Shown here: piece after piece, positions 33,446 to 45,280 of the stretch
Layout: every line of letters starts with the position of its first letter
Numbering within the stretch: the stretch's first letter is position 1
Origin: Calendula officinalis
Taxonomy: Eukaryota; Streptophyta; Magnoliopsida; Asterales; Asteraceae
Direction: 5' to 3'
Length of the DNA stretch: 64,000 bases
NCBI GenBank assembly: GCA_963853835.1
Contig: OY970825.1
Location: 43,744,908-43,808,907, forward strand
The notes under the pieces: generated by a model
Seen by the model: only the letters and a program-made list of their open reading frames with translations
Database searches by the model: none
Told to the model about the DNA's origin: nothing
Translations under genes and position numbers: made by a program

Positions 33446-33623
33446 AATTAACGGATGATTTTATCATTTATTGTCAATTATTTGTTTCTATAGATATAGT
33501 TATTTAGTGAGTAATTTACTCCATAATTGATGAGGTATATTTGTAAACTCTTTATGTAATACGTGTATATAATGAAACCTTCTCCTCATTGTTTTATGAG
33601 GCTTATCAATATCCCTCTCTATA
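33446..33623 (+). repeat. 5' LTR of the nested-host copia element
   Basis: 178 bp, matching 44750-44927 with two differences (first base A/T and a T/C near 33582 and 44886). It is followed at once by the tRNA-Met primer-binding site. Confidence 0.92.
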
Positions 33624-33768
33624 TGGTATCAGAGCTCTAAAGGGACCACTTATTTTCTTTCTTTTTCCCCAAATTTCCCAATTCGCCCCCACCCCTTCGT
33701 ACATCTCTCCTTCTTTTCTTTTCTATATCCCCAAATTACCTTCTGTTCGATTTTCTCTCTGTGCTCTC

Positions 33769-36012
33769 ATGGCAACCCCTTCTTCTCCATCAGACAATCT
33801 TTTCTCAATGAACACACTTCTTCATATGATGTCCATCAAGCTTTCATCTACCAATTATCTCCTCTGGAGAAACAACATGATACTAATTTTCACCTACCAA
33901 AAGTTAATTGGACATCTTGATGGTTCTACTCCCTCACCAGCGTCTACTGTTACGATTGACGGAAAATCCGTCCCAAATCCCGATCTGCAATCGTGGATTG
34001 AAGAAGACCAACGAGTTGTGATTCTCCTTCAATCTTCCCTCACTGAAGAAGCGGCAGCAGAGGTATTAGGCGTCGAATCTGCTCGACAATTGTGGCTTGC
34101 ACTCGAATCAGCTTACAATAACACCTCTGTAGAACGAATCCATTCTCTTCGGGATTCACTTCGACAGCTTACGAAAGGTACATCTTCTGTTACTGACTAT
34201 TGTCGCAAATTTAAATCAATTTGTGACCAACTCTCTGCCATTGGCCAACCCGTTGTTGAAATTGATAAAATTCACTGGTTTCTTTGCGGTTTGGGGTCCT
34301 CATATGAAACTTTTTCAACCGCGATTCGGGCAACTAAACCCGCACCAAAATTTCGGGATTTAGTGACTCAAACAGAGAGTCACGAACTGTTTTTACAGTC
34401 CATTCATGCTGCCCCGTCTTCCCCGGTTGCCTTTCATGCTGACTCCAATACTCAATCTGTTTCGGGTCGAGGGCAGTCTTACCGTGGGCGTGGTAGTAAC
34501 TATCGTGGCCGTGGTCGTGGTCAAACCCGTAGACCACCTCATTGTCAATTATGTAGAACCAATGGACATTATGCTAATAATTGCCCTAATCTTCCTACTT
34601 ATGCTACCCGGGCCACTATTTCGGATGAGTCATTAGCCAAAGCTTTTCATGCACAATGTCATGTTACGAACAATTCCCCCGATTGGCATGTTGATTCGGG
34701 AGCTACGGATCATATGACTCCTAGCGGTGATACTCTTCATCATTGTGCTCCTTATCCAGGTAATGCTACTGTTTTATTTGGTAATGGCAAAACACTTCCG
34801 ATTACTCATACGGGTTCATCATCTATTTCACATTCCATTGGCTTAAAAAATGTTTTGGTTATTCCAAATCTACACAAGAAATTATTATCCGTGAGCAAGC
34901 TAACAACCGATCAACCCGTTGATGTTTTATTTTCACAACCATTTTTTTATATTCAGGATCGGAAAACAAAACAGGTACTGGCTAAAGGTCGATGTGAACA
35001 AGGACTTTATGTGCTCAAAGATAGATCACAAGCTTTTTGTGCAACGACTAAAGTCCTAAAAAATGCTTCTTATGAGTTATGGCATGCCCGTTTGGGTCAT
35101 GTTTCATTTGATGTAATTTCTATTTTGAATAAGTTAGGCATTTTATCTATAACTTCATTGTTACCAAAACCGATTAATTGCACTCCGTGCCAACTTGCGA
35201 AAGGACATCGATTACCTTTTGCTAAAAATGATAAACGTTCCTCTAATCCCTTGGATTTAATTCATTGTGATTTATGGGGACCGTCTCCTATTACCTCTAA
35301 AGATGGGTATCGATATTATGTTGCATTTATTGATGATTATTCTAGGTTCACATGGCTTTATCCTCTCAAAACAAAAAACGGGTTTTATTCGGTTATACAA
35401 GTGTTTATTAATTTAGTTCAAAATCAATGCTCACGAAAAATCAAAATTTTTCAAAGTGATGGTGGCTCGGAATTTGTAAATCAAACGGTCCGGAAAATTT
35501 TTGAGGCTAACGGCACTTTTCATCGATTTTCATGCCCCTACACACCTCAACAAAATGGTAGGGTGGAACGAAAGCACAGACATATTGTAGAAATGGGTCT
35601 CGCAATGCTATTTAATTCTCATGTTCCGACTTTATATTGGGTTGACGCTTTCACTACGGCGACATTTATTATTAATCGATTACCCACACCCTTGCTATCA
35701 AACTTGTCGCCTTATGAGTTGCTCTTTAAACAACAACCACAATATGAATTTTTTCGCACATTTGGTTGTCAAGTATTCCCTTACTTACGGGACTACTCAT
35801 CACATAAGCTTGCACCAAGAAGTATTGCTTGTACCTTTCTTGGTTATAGTTCTCAACACAAAGGGTACAAATGTCTTGATCAAAATACTTCTCGGGTTTA
35901 CATCACACGTCATGCTCGTTTTAATGAATCAGTGTTTCCGTTTTATGGTTCTTCCGGTTGTCAAGATATTGGCAAATTAGATCTCGTCACTTTTTTACCC
36001 AATCCCAATATA
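33769..36012 (+). pseudogene. Copia polyprotein, gag-protease-integrase part
   Basis: From MATPSSPSDN (33769): UBN2-type gag, RGRGRG-rich region, zinc knuckle CQLCRTNGHYANNCP (about 262), protease VDSGATDHMTP (about 307), pre-integrase LWHARLGHVSFD, then integrase with HCDLWGP, FQSDGGSEF and QQNGRVERKH. The frame continues to the insertion point of the Athila-like element, whose first LTR bases (TGA, 36013-36015) supply the stop. The remainder of the protein is at 42745-44762 in the same frame. An upstream in-frame start at 33589 lies in the LTR and is rejected. Confidence 0.92.
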
Positions 36013-37686
36013 TGATGTGTTAAATCTAGTTATAAAATTTAATACTAATTTACACCTAATCTAGACTACCACATTCTTAGGCAAGTATGACCTAATCGCG
36101 GGTAGTATAGTGAAGGTAAGTAAACCAGGTATCGTTTCCTCAGGGAACGGTTAAGCTGACTCGTAAACTAGAACTAAGTAAATTAATTTGGACAGATAAT
36201 TAAAAATGGATTTTCATTGAATTGACTGAAAATGATTTAATTAACTAATTTAGCTTTAAAAGTAGAGTTGACAAACGATTTAGTAAACTATTTTCAAGAT
36301 TTATAAAGGGTATTCACTATGCATGACTTCATCTAGGTCTATGTCTGGTTATTAAGCCCCGATTACCTATAATGTTCTAGAGGTCACGTTACTAGATTCC
36401 TCTCAATTCCGTTTAATAAACTAGACACAACTAATAGGAATTCCTTCTCTCAAAAGTTGTAATCTAATCACACCTCGAGTTGTTGGTCTTAATAGGTTTG
36501 GATCACCTAAACCCTCTAACCTAGAACTTCCGTTACTACGATTAGACTTCCGATTTATCCTAACTTATTGGAATCTAATTTCAATCCCTATTCCTAGTGG
36601 ATCGCCATCTAGGTCACTTAAGTGAAAAGACGAGGATATCAATAACTAGTTCAAATGTTGTCAATAGTTAAACTAATCACCAATAAACAAATTAAACGAC
36701 AAAGATCAAAAGTATAAACCAAAAGATTAATTCATAAACCAACAAATGTTCAAACATTAAAGTTATAATCCTAAAATTCAACCAAACTTAAACCTAAAAT
36801 TCATCAATACATAGTGAATACAAAAACGACTAGCACATAGACATACTAGACGAATCAAACATCAAACAATGACCGAAAGTTAAAAACATTGTTAATAAGA
36901 ACAAAGAATTGAACCAAATAATTGTTGATGTATGATGCATTGAGATCTTCTCCTTCAAATTGTAGTTTTGTCCGTACACGTTCGTATGCTCCAATTGACA
37001 GCCTTGCGGCTGTCTCAGTTCGTAGCCTATACGGATGTGTTTCCTCCGTTCGTTTATGCCCTCTATCTCTCTGTAAAAAAAACTGTCTACGTCCACCCCC
37101 CAGAATTAATTCGTATCCAGTTTTTATTTCCATTCAACCGCAAATGGGCCGGTGTAAATTAACTCTTGGGCTGGCTAATTTGATATGTTGGGCCGAACCT
37201 AAAGATGTGACCGAGCAAACTCTTCTTAAGTATATGGCCATCTAATTATATCTAATAAATTGTGATTTGCCTTTCTTTTATTGCATGTGATATACTTAAT
37301 TGTGGCACTTTTAATTTTCGATATATATGGCCATATATTTCCCCTTTGCAAACTGTTATATTCAAATTAACATAAGCAGCTGTGTTCTTTTTAGCCTCTG
37401 TATGGCTTTATTTTAATTCTTTATATATGGTTGTAATCAACTTGATCTTCTTTGATTAATTTGATTAATTTATCTTCTTTTACGCTCCAACCGGTCACAA
37501 GCTTTTGTATTTTCAGAATTCTTCTTTTTAACGCGTATTTGGCTCGTTTCTTGTGTACTTAGGAGTTATGCCCTGCAATTTACGAAAACATAAGGATTAG
37601 ACACGAAAAATATTGTTTTCTTTATAAACCATGCATAAATAATAGAATATTGACGGATAAAAACATGTCTAAATCCGTCAATATCA
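36013..37686 (-). repeat. 3' LTR of the nested Athila-like element
   Basis: 1674 bp. It contains a small open frame (107 codons, plus strand 36922-37245) repeated in the other LTR, which I do not regard as a gene. Confidence 0.93.
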
Positions 37687-39006
37687 AAATCCCCACACTT
37701 AAACTTTGCTTGTCCTCAAGCAAATCATCAATTAAAAACGGGTCACTAGCCATAAATAAAGATCATATTAGTTGACACTTCTTTCAATGCACGTTTCAAA
37801 ACAACTTTCGGAAAATCATTCGTTTTAGCGGATAAAATTTGTTAAAGCTTTTAGGCCAAGATTTATGTACAGTTTTACCCAACTTTTCATTATTTTAATC
37901 CCTTTTTATTCAACTTATTAAATGTTTATTAGCCTAAGATCTACTCATTCTTGCATAATTTAGAATTTTTACTTTTGTGAGAACTTCCAACTTTAAGATT
38001 TTTTGAATTGAACACAGTTTAAACTTTTTTGCCAATGTGACTATTTATGTTTGTTATGCACATTGTACATACATTTATTCAGCTTTTTGAATTTTTCGAT
38101 AATTAACACCAGATCCAACCCTTACTTCAACTTACCAATAGACCCCTAATGATTTATAATGTATATTGGACATCATATTGGGACGAAGGGGGCTATCACT
38201 GATGCAATATCCTGGCTCATCAACTGCTTTAATTCTCGGCTTTCGCCGGCGTATTTCGTACACAAAGGGATTTTTTTAAACTAGGTATCCAACCTCAACC
38301 TTTTTGGTTAGAAGTTAACTTAAGTGAAAATTTTAAATTATGCAAGACTTTTTGTATTACTTAGGCCATGAAAGATTGAATAAGCTACTAAAAAAAATTA
38401 AAATAATGAAAAGCCACAAATTTTGAAACATAAAAACTAAAACAAATTTTATCGTTTAAATCGAAATAATTTTCGTAATTTGTTTTTCCTCGAAGCATTG
38501 AGAAGTGTCTAAATTTTTTTTTATTTTTTATTTTTGGCTAGTGTTAATTAAAATAATTTGTGTGCATTTAGATGATTATTTCAAAGATTTCACAAAATTA
38601 AGTGGTGGAATTTTTAATTCAACCTCTCCCCACACTTGAAATTTGCATTGTCCTCAATGCAACAATTAGAACACATAAAAGTGGGAAGCAAAAAAGATAG
38701 TAACCCCCTTCCCACACTTAGATATTTGCATTGTCCCCAATGCATCTAAAAGTTTCAAAATAGAAGTGTAAAAACGAGGTACAAAGGAAAAATACTCCCT
38801 GGGGGTTGTGTTGGTTCGCATTGCAAGTATCATCATCCAAGCATCCACATCTAGCAGTCATTCGCCTCGATCCAAGTTCCTGTCACAAAACACACACAAA
38901 ACAAAATAAAAGCAAACAAACTAAAATTAGTAAAAAGCACGGGTTGCCTCCCGAGAAGCGCTTCGTTTATTTTTGAGTCCTGAGCTTGACTCACGCCCAA
39001 GTTAGA
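37687..39006. other. Non-coding interior of the Athila-like element
   Basis: About 1.3 kb between gag and the 3' LTR where pol would be expected. No RT, integrase or protease motif seen in any frame. Two CCCCACACTT(A/G)AA motifs (near 38631 and 38707) echo the purine tract. Confidence 0.6.
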
Positions 39007-40851
39007 TTACTTGGGGTAAATTACCGGACGATCCTCAACAACGATATCGCTAGGGCCAAAATGGTTACCATTCGGCCATGCGTGACATTTAAGCACAAAT
39101 TTTCTGGCTTCAGTACCAGATACACAACAAAGTTCATAATTTTGTTTCAACTCGATCATATTTAAGAACTCGTCGAAAAATGTGTAATCGGTGATGTGTT
39201 CGTGGAGTTCTTTAAGAGTTGGTTTTTTCAAGAGAACATGCTCGGAATGAATATGAGGCGGTTTAGGTTCAAGACTAGGATCGTTTTCAAGGATTGGAAA
39301 TGGTTTGGGCTCAAGAGTCGGTTGATATTTGAGAGATCGTTCATTTTCAGTATTCTCTTTTTTAGGGATTTGATCGAAGACTCCGCCGGTCTTTTGGGCA
39401 CCTGAGGCGTCAGCATATAGGAGTTCTTCGAGCTCTCTTATTACATCATCGGGGCTCATGTCATCATCACCAAATAAGTTATCATTGAGATCATCGGTCA
39501 CTAATAGTGTATCTAATTCGGTCGAGAGACAATCATCAGAGGATTCATCATGAAAGCAAAAATGATCAACAATGTGTGCACATGTTACAACTTTAACCTC
39601 CGGCTCTTCTTCAATTTTGATCTCCTCGAACTCTACTTCGATTCTTAATGCTTCCTCTTCTTCCTGCACATCAAAGATATCATTAATTTTAACAAGAGGG
39701 GAACTTACCTGTTTAACACTTCGGGTAGTTATTGCGTTCACTTGAGCATTGTTTTTGTATCCTCTTTTCGGTATGTCTTGAGTATTGGGGGGTAGACTGC
39801 CTTGTGGTCTTTCAACTAGTAATTGTGTAATCTTCCCCACATCTTGTTCTAAATTTTGAATCGCTGCTTGTTGATTTCTTATATTTTGTTGCATCTCATT
39901 TGCAACTTGTTGATTTTCCTCCTTTTTTCTGGTTTGACTCGCCATGAATTTTTCAATCATACACTCTAATGAGGACAATTTTGAATCGAATTTTAATCCT
40001 CCCTTGAATTCTTGATTCATATAGGGCACTTCCTCCTCGGTCATCATCGGTTTATCGCATCCAACCTGAAAAGCATGTAAAGAAGCAGTTAGTTTATCAA
40101 TTTGGCGTTCTAATACCTTTTGGTTGTTTTTCAAGATTGCCACTTCTTCACGTGAATGATCGTTGATGACATTGATTGAAGCATTGTTTTTCATGGTTCG
40201 GTTGTCTGGCATCCATTCCAGGTTATGCACCGCCATGTCTTCCAAGAGTTGGTAACCAGAAGTCGGGGTATTATAAAAGAATACACCTCCACTAGATAAG
40301 TCAAGTGTTAAGCGAGAGGTGTAATCTAATCCCCTGTAAAATATCTGAACAATGTTACCTTTTTGGAAACCGTGGTTCGGGCACGTTCTTACCAACCCCT
40401 TGAACCTCTCCCAAGCTTCCGTTAGTGTTTCACCTACATCCTGTTGGAAAGTCATAATGTTAGTTTTAATTTTTTCAGTTCTAGCCGGTGGAAAATAACG
40501 AATGATAAACCGGCTTCTGAGTTCCTCCCATGTAGTGATGGAATCAGGCTCCAATAACCTTAGCCATGCTTTTGCTTGTCCAATGAGACTGAAGGGAAAC
40601 AGTCTGAGTCTGACCGCATCAGTAGATACACCCTGTTGTTTAAACAATTCACAAATATCTAGGAAATATTCTACGTGTTGGTAGGGATCATTAAGAATTT
40701 TACCATCATAATTTAGCTCACGGACCATGCTCAGAAAATGGCCCTTAATCTCAAAGTTTACCCCCGTGATATCTGGTTTCCTAATAGCAGGAACAGGAGC
40801 ATTCGGTGCTATTTGCCTCATTATCCACATTGATTGTTCTGCGTCCCCCAT
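39007..40851 (-). CDS. Athila-type gag protein
   Basis: About 614 residues from MGDAEQSMW (40851); the frame is open further upstream, but those residues are hydrophobic and AT-coded, as in a leader. The retrotransposon gag domain (about 50-180) shows GQAKAWLRLLEPDSITTWEE, FQQDVGETLTEAWERFK, CPNHGFQ and IFYRGLDYTSR, typical of Athila gag. A coiled-coil-prone stretch (RQIDKLTASL, then QQVANEMQQNIRNQQAA) follows, then acidic repeats (VEFEEIKIEEEPEVKV). No Cys/His zinc knuckle or protease motif was seen, and it ends at a stop before the purine tract region. It would form particles; enzymes must come in trans. Confidence 0.88.
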   Translation of the reverse strand: MGDAEQSMWIMRQIAPNAPVPAIRKPDITGVNFEIKGHFLSMVRELNYDGKILNDPYQHVEYFLDICELFKQQGVSTDAVRLRLFPFSLIGQAKAWLRLLEPDSITTWEELRSRFIIRYFPPARTEKIKTNIMTFQQDVGETLTEAWERFKGLVRTCPNHGFQKGNIVQIFYRGLDYTSRLTLDLSSGGVFFYNTPTSGYQLLEDMAVHNLEWMPDNRTMKNNASINVINDHSREEVAILKNNQKVLERQIDKLTASLHAFQVGCDKPMMTEEEVPYMNQEFKGGLKFDSKLSSLECMIEKFMASQTRKKEENQQVANEMQQNIRNQQAAIQNLEQDVGKITQLLVERPQGSLPPNTQDIPKRGYKNNAQVNAITTRSVKQVSSPLVKINDIFDVQEEEEALRIEVEFEEIKIEEEPEVKVVTCAHIVDHFCFHDESSDDCLSTELDTLLVTDDLNDNLFGDDDMSPDDVIRELEELLYADASGAQKTGGVFDQIPKKENTENERSLKYQPTLEPKPFPILENDPSLEPKPPHIHSEHVLLKKPTLKELHEHITDYTFFDEFLNMIELKQNYELCCVSGTEARKFVLKCHAWPNGNHFGPSDIVVEDRPVIYPK

Positions 40852-40972
40852 TTGAATAAACTGTAAAGAAAAATAAACTGCAAGGGAACAAAACAAACTA
40901 TAAAATGCACCTGGTGTAAAAAAAATACAAATAAAATAAAATAAAATAAAGTAAAATAAATAAAGCAAATAA

Positions 40973-41000
40973 CTCGTCCAAGAACTAGTTCTTAGACGAG
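40973..41000. other. Leader palindrome in the Athila-like element
   Basis: A 28-bp palindrome with one mismatched pair, centred on AAGAACTAGTTCTT, between the primer-binding site and the gag start. It would form a hairpin or a self-dimer in RNA. Confidence 0.6.
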
Positions 41001-41070
41001 GATCAATTAATAGACAAAGTTCTAATCCACTAAATCAAGCAACCGTTCCCCGGCAGCGGCGCCAAAAACT

Positions 41071-42744
41071 TGATGTGTTAAATCTAGTTATAAAATTTAA
41101 TACTAATTTACACCTAATCTAGACTACCACATTCTTAGGCAAGTATGACCTAATCGCGGGTAGTATAGTGAAGGTAAGTAAACCAGGTATCGTTTCCTCA
41201 GGGAACGGTTAAGCTGACTCATAAACTAGAACTAAGTAAATTAATTTGGACAGATAATTAAAAATGGATTTTCATTGAATTGATTGAAAATGATTTAATT
41301 AACTAATTTAGCTTTAAAAGTAGAGTTGACAAACGATTTAGTAAACTGTTTTCAAGATTTATAAAGGGTATTCACTATGCATGACTTCATCTAGGTCTAT
41401 GTCTGGTTATTAAGCCCCGATTACCTATAATGTTCTAGAGGTCACGTTACTAGATTCCTCTCAATTCCGTTTAATAAACTAGACACAACTAATAGGAATT
41501 CCTTCTCTCAAAAGTTGTAATCTAATCACACCTCGAGTTGTTGGTCTTAATAGGTTTGGATCACCTAAACCCTCTAACCTAGAACTTCCGTTACTACGAT
41601 TAGACTTCCGATTTATCCTAACTTATTGGAATCTAATTTCAATCCCTATTCCTAGTGGATCGCCATCTAGGTCACTTAAGTGAAAAGACGAGGATATCAA
41701 TAACTAGTTCAAATGTTGTCAATAGTTAAACTAATCACCAATAAACAAATTAAACGACAAAGATCAAAAGTATAAACCAAAAGATTAATTCATAAACCAA
41801 CAAATGTTCAAACATTAAAGTTATAATCCTAAAATTCAACCAAACTTAAACCTAAAATTCATCAATACATAGTGAATACAAAAACGACTAGCACATAGAC
41901 ATACTAGACGAATCAAACATCAAACAATGACCGAAAGTTAAAAACATTGTTAATAAGAACAAAGAATTGAACCAAATAATTGTTGATGTATGCTGCATTG
42001 AGATCTTCTCCTTCAAATTGTAGTTTTGTCCGTACACGTTCGTATGCTCCAATTGACAGCCTTGCGGCTGTCTCAGTTCGTAGCCTATACGGATGTGTTT
42101 CCTCCGTTCGTTTATGCCCTCTATCTCTCTATAAAAAAAACTGTCTACGTCCACCCCCCAGAATTAATTCGTATCCAGTTTTTATTTCCATTCAACCGCA
42201 AATGGGCCGGTGTAAATTAACTCTTGGGCTGGCTAATTTGATATGTTGGGCCGAACCTAAAGATGTGACCGAGCAAACTCTTCTTAAGTATATGGCCATC
42301 TAATTATATCTAATAAATTGTGATCTGCCTTTCTTTTATTGCATGTGATATACTTAATTGTGGCACTTTTAATTTTCGATATATATGGCCATATATTTCC
42401 CCTTTGCAAACTGTTATATTCAAATTAACATAAGCAGCTGTGTTCTTTTTAGCCTCTGTATGGCTTTATTTTAATTCTTTATATATGGTTGTAATCAACT
42501 TGATCTTCTTTGATTAATTTGATTAATTTATCTTCTTTTACGCTCCAACCGGTCACAAGCTTTTGTATTTTCAGAATTCTTCTTTTTAACGCGTATTTGG
42601 CTCGTTTCTTGTGTACTTAGGAGTTATGCCCTGCAATTTACGAAAACATAAGGATTAGACACGAAAAATATTGTTTTCTTTATAAACCATGCATAAATAA
42701 TAGAATATTGACGGATAAAAACATGTCTAAATCCGTCAATATCA
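41071..42744 (-). repeat. 5' LTR of the nested Athila-like element
   Basis: 1674 bp. It matches the other LTR with about six substitutions and no length change seen. Confidence 0.93.
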
Positions 42745-44762
42745 ATATATCACCCACTATACCATCCATTCCTAAATCACAACCTACTGCCACTCCAGTG
42801 GACTCCACTTGCACTTTGTGCAACCTCATTCCAAACCCACCACCTACTGATCCATCCCAATCATTTACTGAAAACCCACTAATTCCAAATACCCAACCAC
42901 CTATAATCACTACAGCCCACCCACCTACGTCTACTACCCAACACGAAGCCCACCCACCTCCACATAATGTCTTTCCAGCGCAAAATAATACCATAACCCA
43001 ATCCCCTCCCATCGACCAAAACACAAATGCTTCTCCATCCACTGATTCGTCCACTGCCGATACACCCACACCACCCGAACAGCCCTCCACTGCCTCTTCT
43101 CACCCTATGACCACGAGATCCAAGGCCGGAATTTTTAAACCCAAACATCAAGCTGATTTTGCTTCTCTTACGAACCATCCACTTCATGTTGCCCTCATCA
43201 CCACGGTTGAACCACGAGGCTTTAAAACCGCCTCCAAAGATCCTAAATAGATGGAAGCAATGCATGATGAATTTCAAGTTTTAAAACAAAATCACACATG
43301 GCAACTAGTGCCTCGTCCGAATTCTACTAATATTGTTGGTTCCAAATGGGTTTATCGTATTAAATACAACTCGGATGGCACCATTGAACGTTATAAAGCA
43401 AGGTTAGTAGCTCAAGGTTACACTCAAATTCCGGGCTTAGATTATTGTCACACATTTAGCCCGGTCGTAAAAGCTTCTACGGTTCGTATTGTTTTATCTC
43501 TCACAATTTTACAAAAATGGACTTTACATCAATTAGATGTGAAAAATGCCTTCTTGAATGGTAACTTGGATGAAACCGTTTTTATGGAACAACCCATGGG
43601 ATTTGTTGATGCTCAATACCCGCATCATGTTTGCAAATTAACAAAGGCACTTTATGGGTTAAAACAAGCACCTCGAGCTTGGTTTCAAAGATTGAGCACT
43701 TTTCTTACCTCTTATGGTTTCACATGTAGTCGGGCCGACACATCCCTATTTGTATTCACTCGTGACACATGCATAATGTACTTACTCGTTTATGTTGACG
43801 ATCTTATTCTCACTGGCAATGATGAATCAAAAATAACACATTTCATTTCTCAATTAAATCAAGAATTTGCCATCAAGGATCTTGGGCCTCTCAATTATTT
43901 CTTGGGACTTCAGGTTGCTTACACTGAAAATGGTTTATTTCTCACTCAATCCAAGTATGCTAGTGATATACTCAAACGAGCGGAACTCTATGACTCCAAA
44001 CAAGTAAGCACTCCTCTCGCCCCTCATGTCTCCTTTACTACTAAGGGAGAACCATACACGGATCCGACGCTTTATCGTTCATTGGTTGGGGCTCTTCAAT
44101 ACTTGACCATCACTCGACCGGATTTGTCGTATGCTGTCAACCAAGTTTCTCAATTCCTACATGCTCCAACTGTAGAACACTTTAACTCAGTAAAACGAAT
44201 TCTTCGATATGTTAAAAGCACCATCTCTTTTGGACTCACATTCAGTCGCCCTCATACAAACAACATTACCGGTTATTCTGATGCAGATTGGGCTCGTTGC
44301 TTAGACACTCGCCGGTCTACTTATGGTTACTCTATTTATCTCGGTGGAAATCTTGTATCATGGAGTGCCAAAAAGCAACCTACTGTGTCTCGCTCAAGCT
44401 GTGAGTCCGAGTATAGGGCTATGGCAAATACTGCCGCTGAAATTGTGTGGATCACGCATCTCTTACTCGAATTGCATGCTCTTCCACCTGATAGGCCTAC
44501 TCTTTTATGTGATAATAAGAGTGCTTTGTTCATGACACAAAATCCAATTTCTCATAAACGAGCAAAGCACATTGATCTTGATTACCATTTCATCCGTGAA
44601 CTTGTAAACTCGGGGAAACTCTACACAAAGTTCGTTCCTACCAATCTTCAAGTGGCCGATATTTTCACTAAAAGCCTTCCGCGTCCGCAATTCGAGACAT
44701 TTCGCACGATGCTTCGGCTCGGTCCGCCACCTTTTCGATTGAAGGGGGGTATTAACGGATGA
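42745..44762 (+). pseudogene. Copia polyprotein, linker-RT-RNase H part
   Basis: This resumes the copia frame after the nested element. A Pro/Thr-rich linker (42750-43140) leads to MTTRSKAGIFKPKH and SKDPK, then a TAG at 43248-43250 where related proteins have Trp, before MEAMHDEF. RT follows: KWVYRIKYNSDG, KNAFLNGNL, and the catalytic YVDDLILTG (about 43792). RNase H carries GYSDADWARC, SSCESEYRAM, LCDNKSAL and KHIDLDYHFIRE. The single TAG and the 6.7-kb insertion are the only lesions I see, so decay is young. Confidence 0.92.
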
Positions 44763-44927
44763 TTTTATCATTTATTGTCAATTATTTGTTTCTATAGATA
44801 TAGTTATTTAGTGAGTAATTTACTCCATAATTGATGAGGTATATTTGTAAACTCTTTATGTAATACGTGTATATAATGAAACCTCCTCCTCATTGTTTTA
44901 TGAGGCTTATCAATATCCCTCTCTATA
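44750..44927 (+). repeat. 3' LTR of the nested-host copia element
   Basis: 178 bp, starting TATTAACGG after the purine tract and ending CTCTATA before the CCAAT duplication. Confidence 0.92.
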
Positions 44928-45063
44928 CCAATGCCTTCGTCAGTTTGATCAGTTTGAAGACTCGATTTGCACCACCCACTTCTTTACATTCACTAAAATT
45001 ACCTAAACAAGTAATTTGTGCGACAAATCTTTCGTAAAAAAACCACTCATTTTGTTGATCTAA

Positions 45064-45121
45064 AAGAAAATAAACACCCTAAACATTAGTCAAGAAGAAA
45101 ATAAACACCCTAAACATTAGT
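45064..45121. repeat. Tandem duplication, 31-bp period
   Basis: AAGAAAATAAACACCCTAAA and the next bases occur twice in a row. Confidence 0.75.
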
Positions 45122-45237
45122 GAGGATTAAGGGGTTGTTTGAGAAATCTTATTTACTCAACTTATAAACTTATTAGTTTTAAATTCACAAATATAAATTT
45201 AATTAAAGTTATATAAGCTAATAACATTAATACATTA

Positions 45238-45280
45238 CTAGCTGGTACCCGCGCAATGCGGCGGCGGGTACCAGTAACTA
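45238..45280 (-). mobile_element. Helitron 3' end
   Basis: Read on the minus strand: a GC-rich hairpin (GGTACCCGCCGCC / GCGCGGGTACC) then CTAG and T. It matches the ends at 8974 and 50002. The 5' terminus to the right was not found, so the element extent is unknown. Confidence 0.65.

Larger units (their letters stand above)
36013..42744 (-). mobile_element. Nested Athila-like, gag-only (non-autonomous) LTR retrotransposon
   Basis: 6732 bp, minus orientation, with 1674-bp LTRs (TG...CA) at 36013-37686 and 41071-42744. The duplication ATATA lies at 36008-36012 and 42745-42749. The primer-binding site TGGCGCCGCTGCCGGGGA (minus, 41064-41047) and the purine tract AAGTGTGGGGATTT next to the left LTR are of the Athila type. 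The 3384-bp interior codes only a gag protein; protease, RT and integrase are absent, so it must use enzymes from another element. I counted six LTR differences (about 0.4%). Confidence 0.92.
33446..44927 (+). mobile_element. Ty1/copia retrotransposon interrupted by a nested Athila-like element
   Basis: LTRs of 178 bp (33446-33623 and 44750-44927) with the duplication CCAAT at 33441-33445 and 44928-44932. The primer-binding site TGGTATCAGAGC follows at 33624-33635, and a purine tract GAAGGGGGG precedes the 3' LTR. The LTR ends appear to be TAT and ATA instead of TG and CA; the first base of the 5' LTR has changed to A. I saw two LTR differences. The host element alone is about 4.7 kb; the extra 6.7 kb is the nested insertion at 36013-42744. 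The gag start (STNYLLWRNNM) resembles the Ale/Retrofit lineage, by inference. The copy is inactive because of the insertion and a nonsense codon. Confidence 0.94.

Noticed and set aside
36922..37245. 107-codon frame in the Athila LTR, repeated at 41980-42303
   Set aside because: Similarity between copies is explained by LTR duplication; no coding signature.
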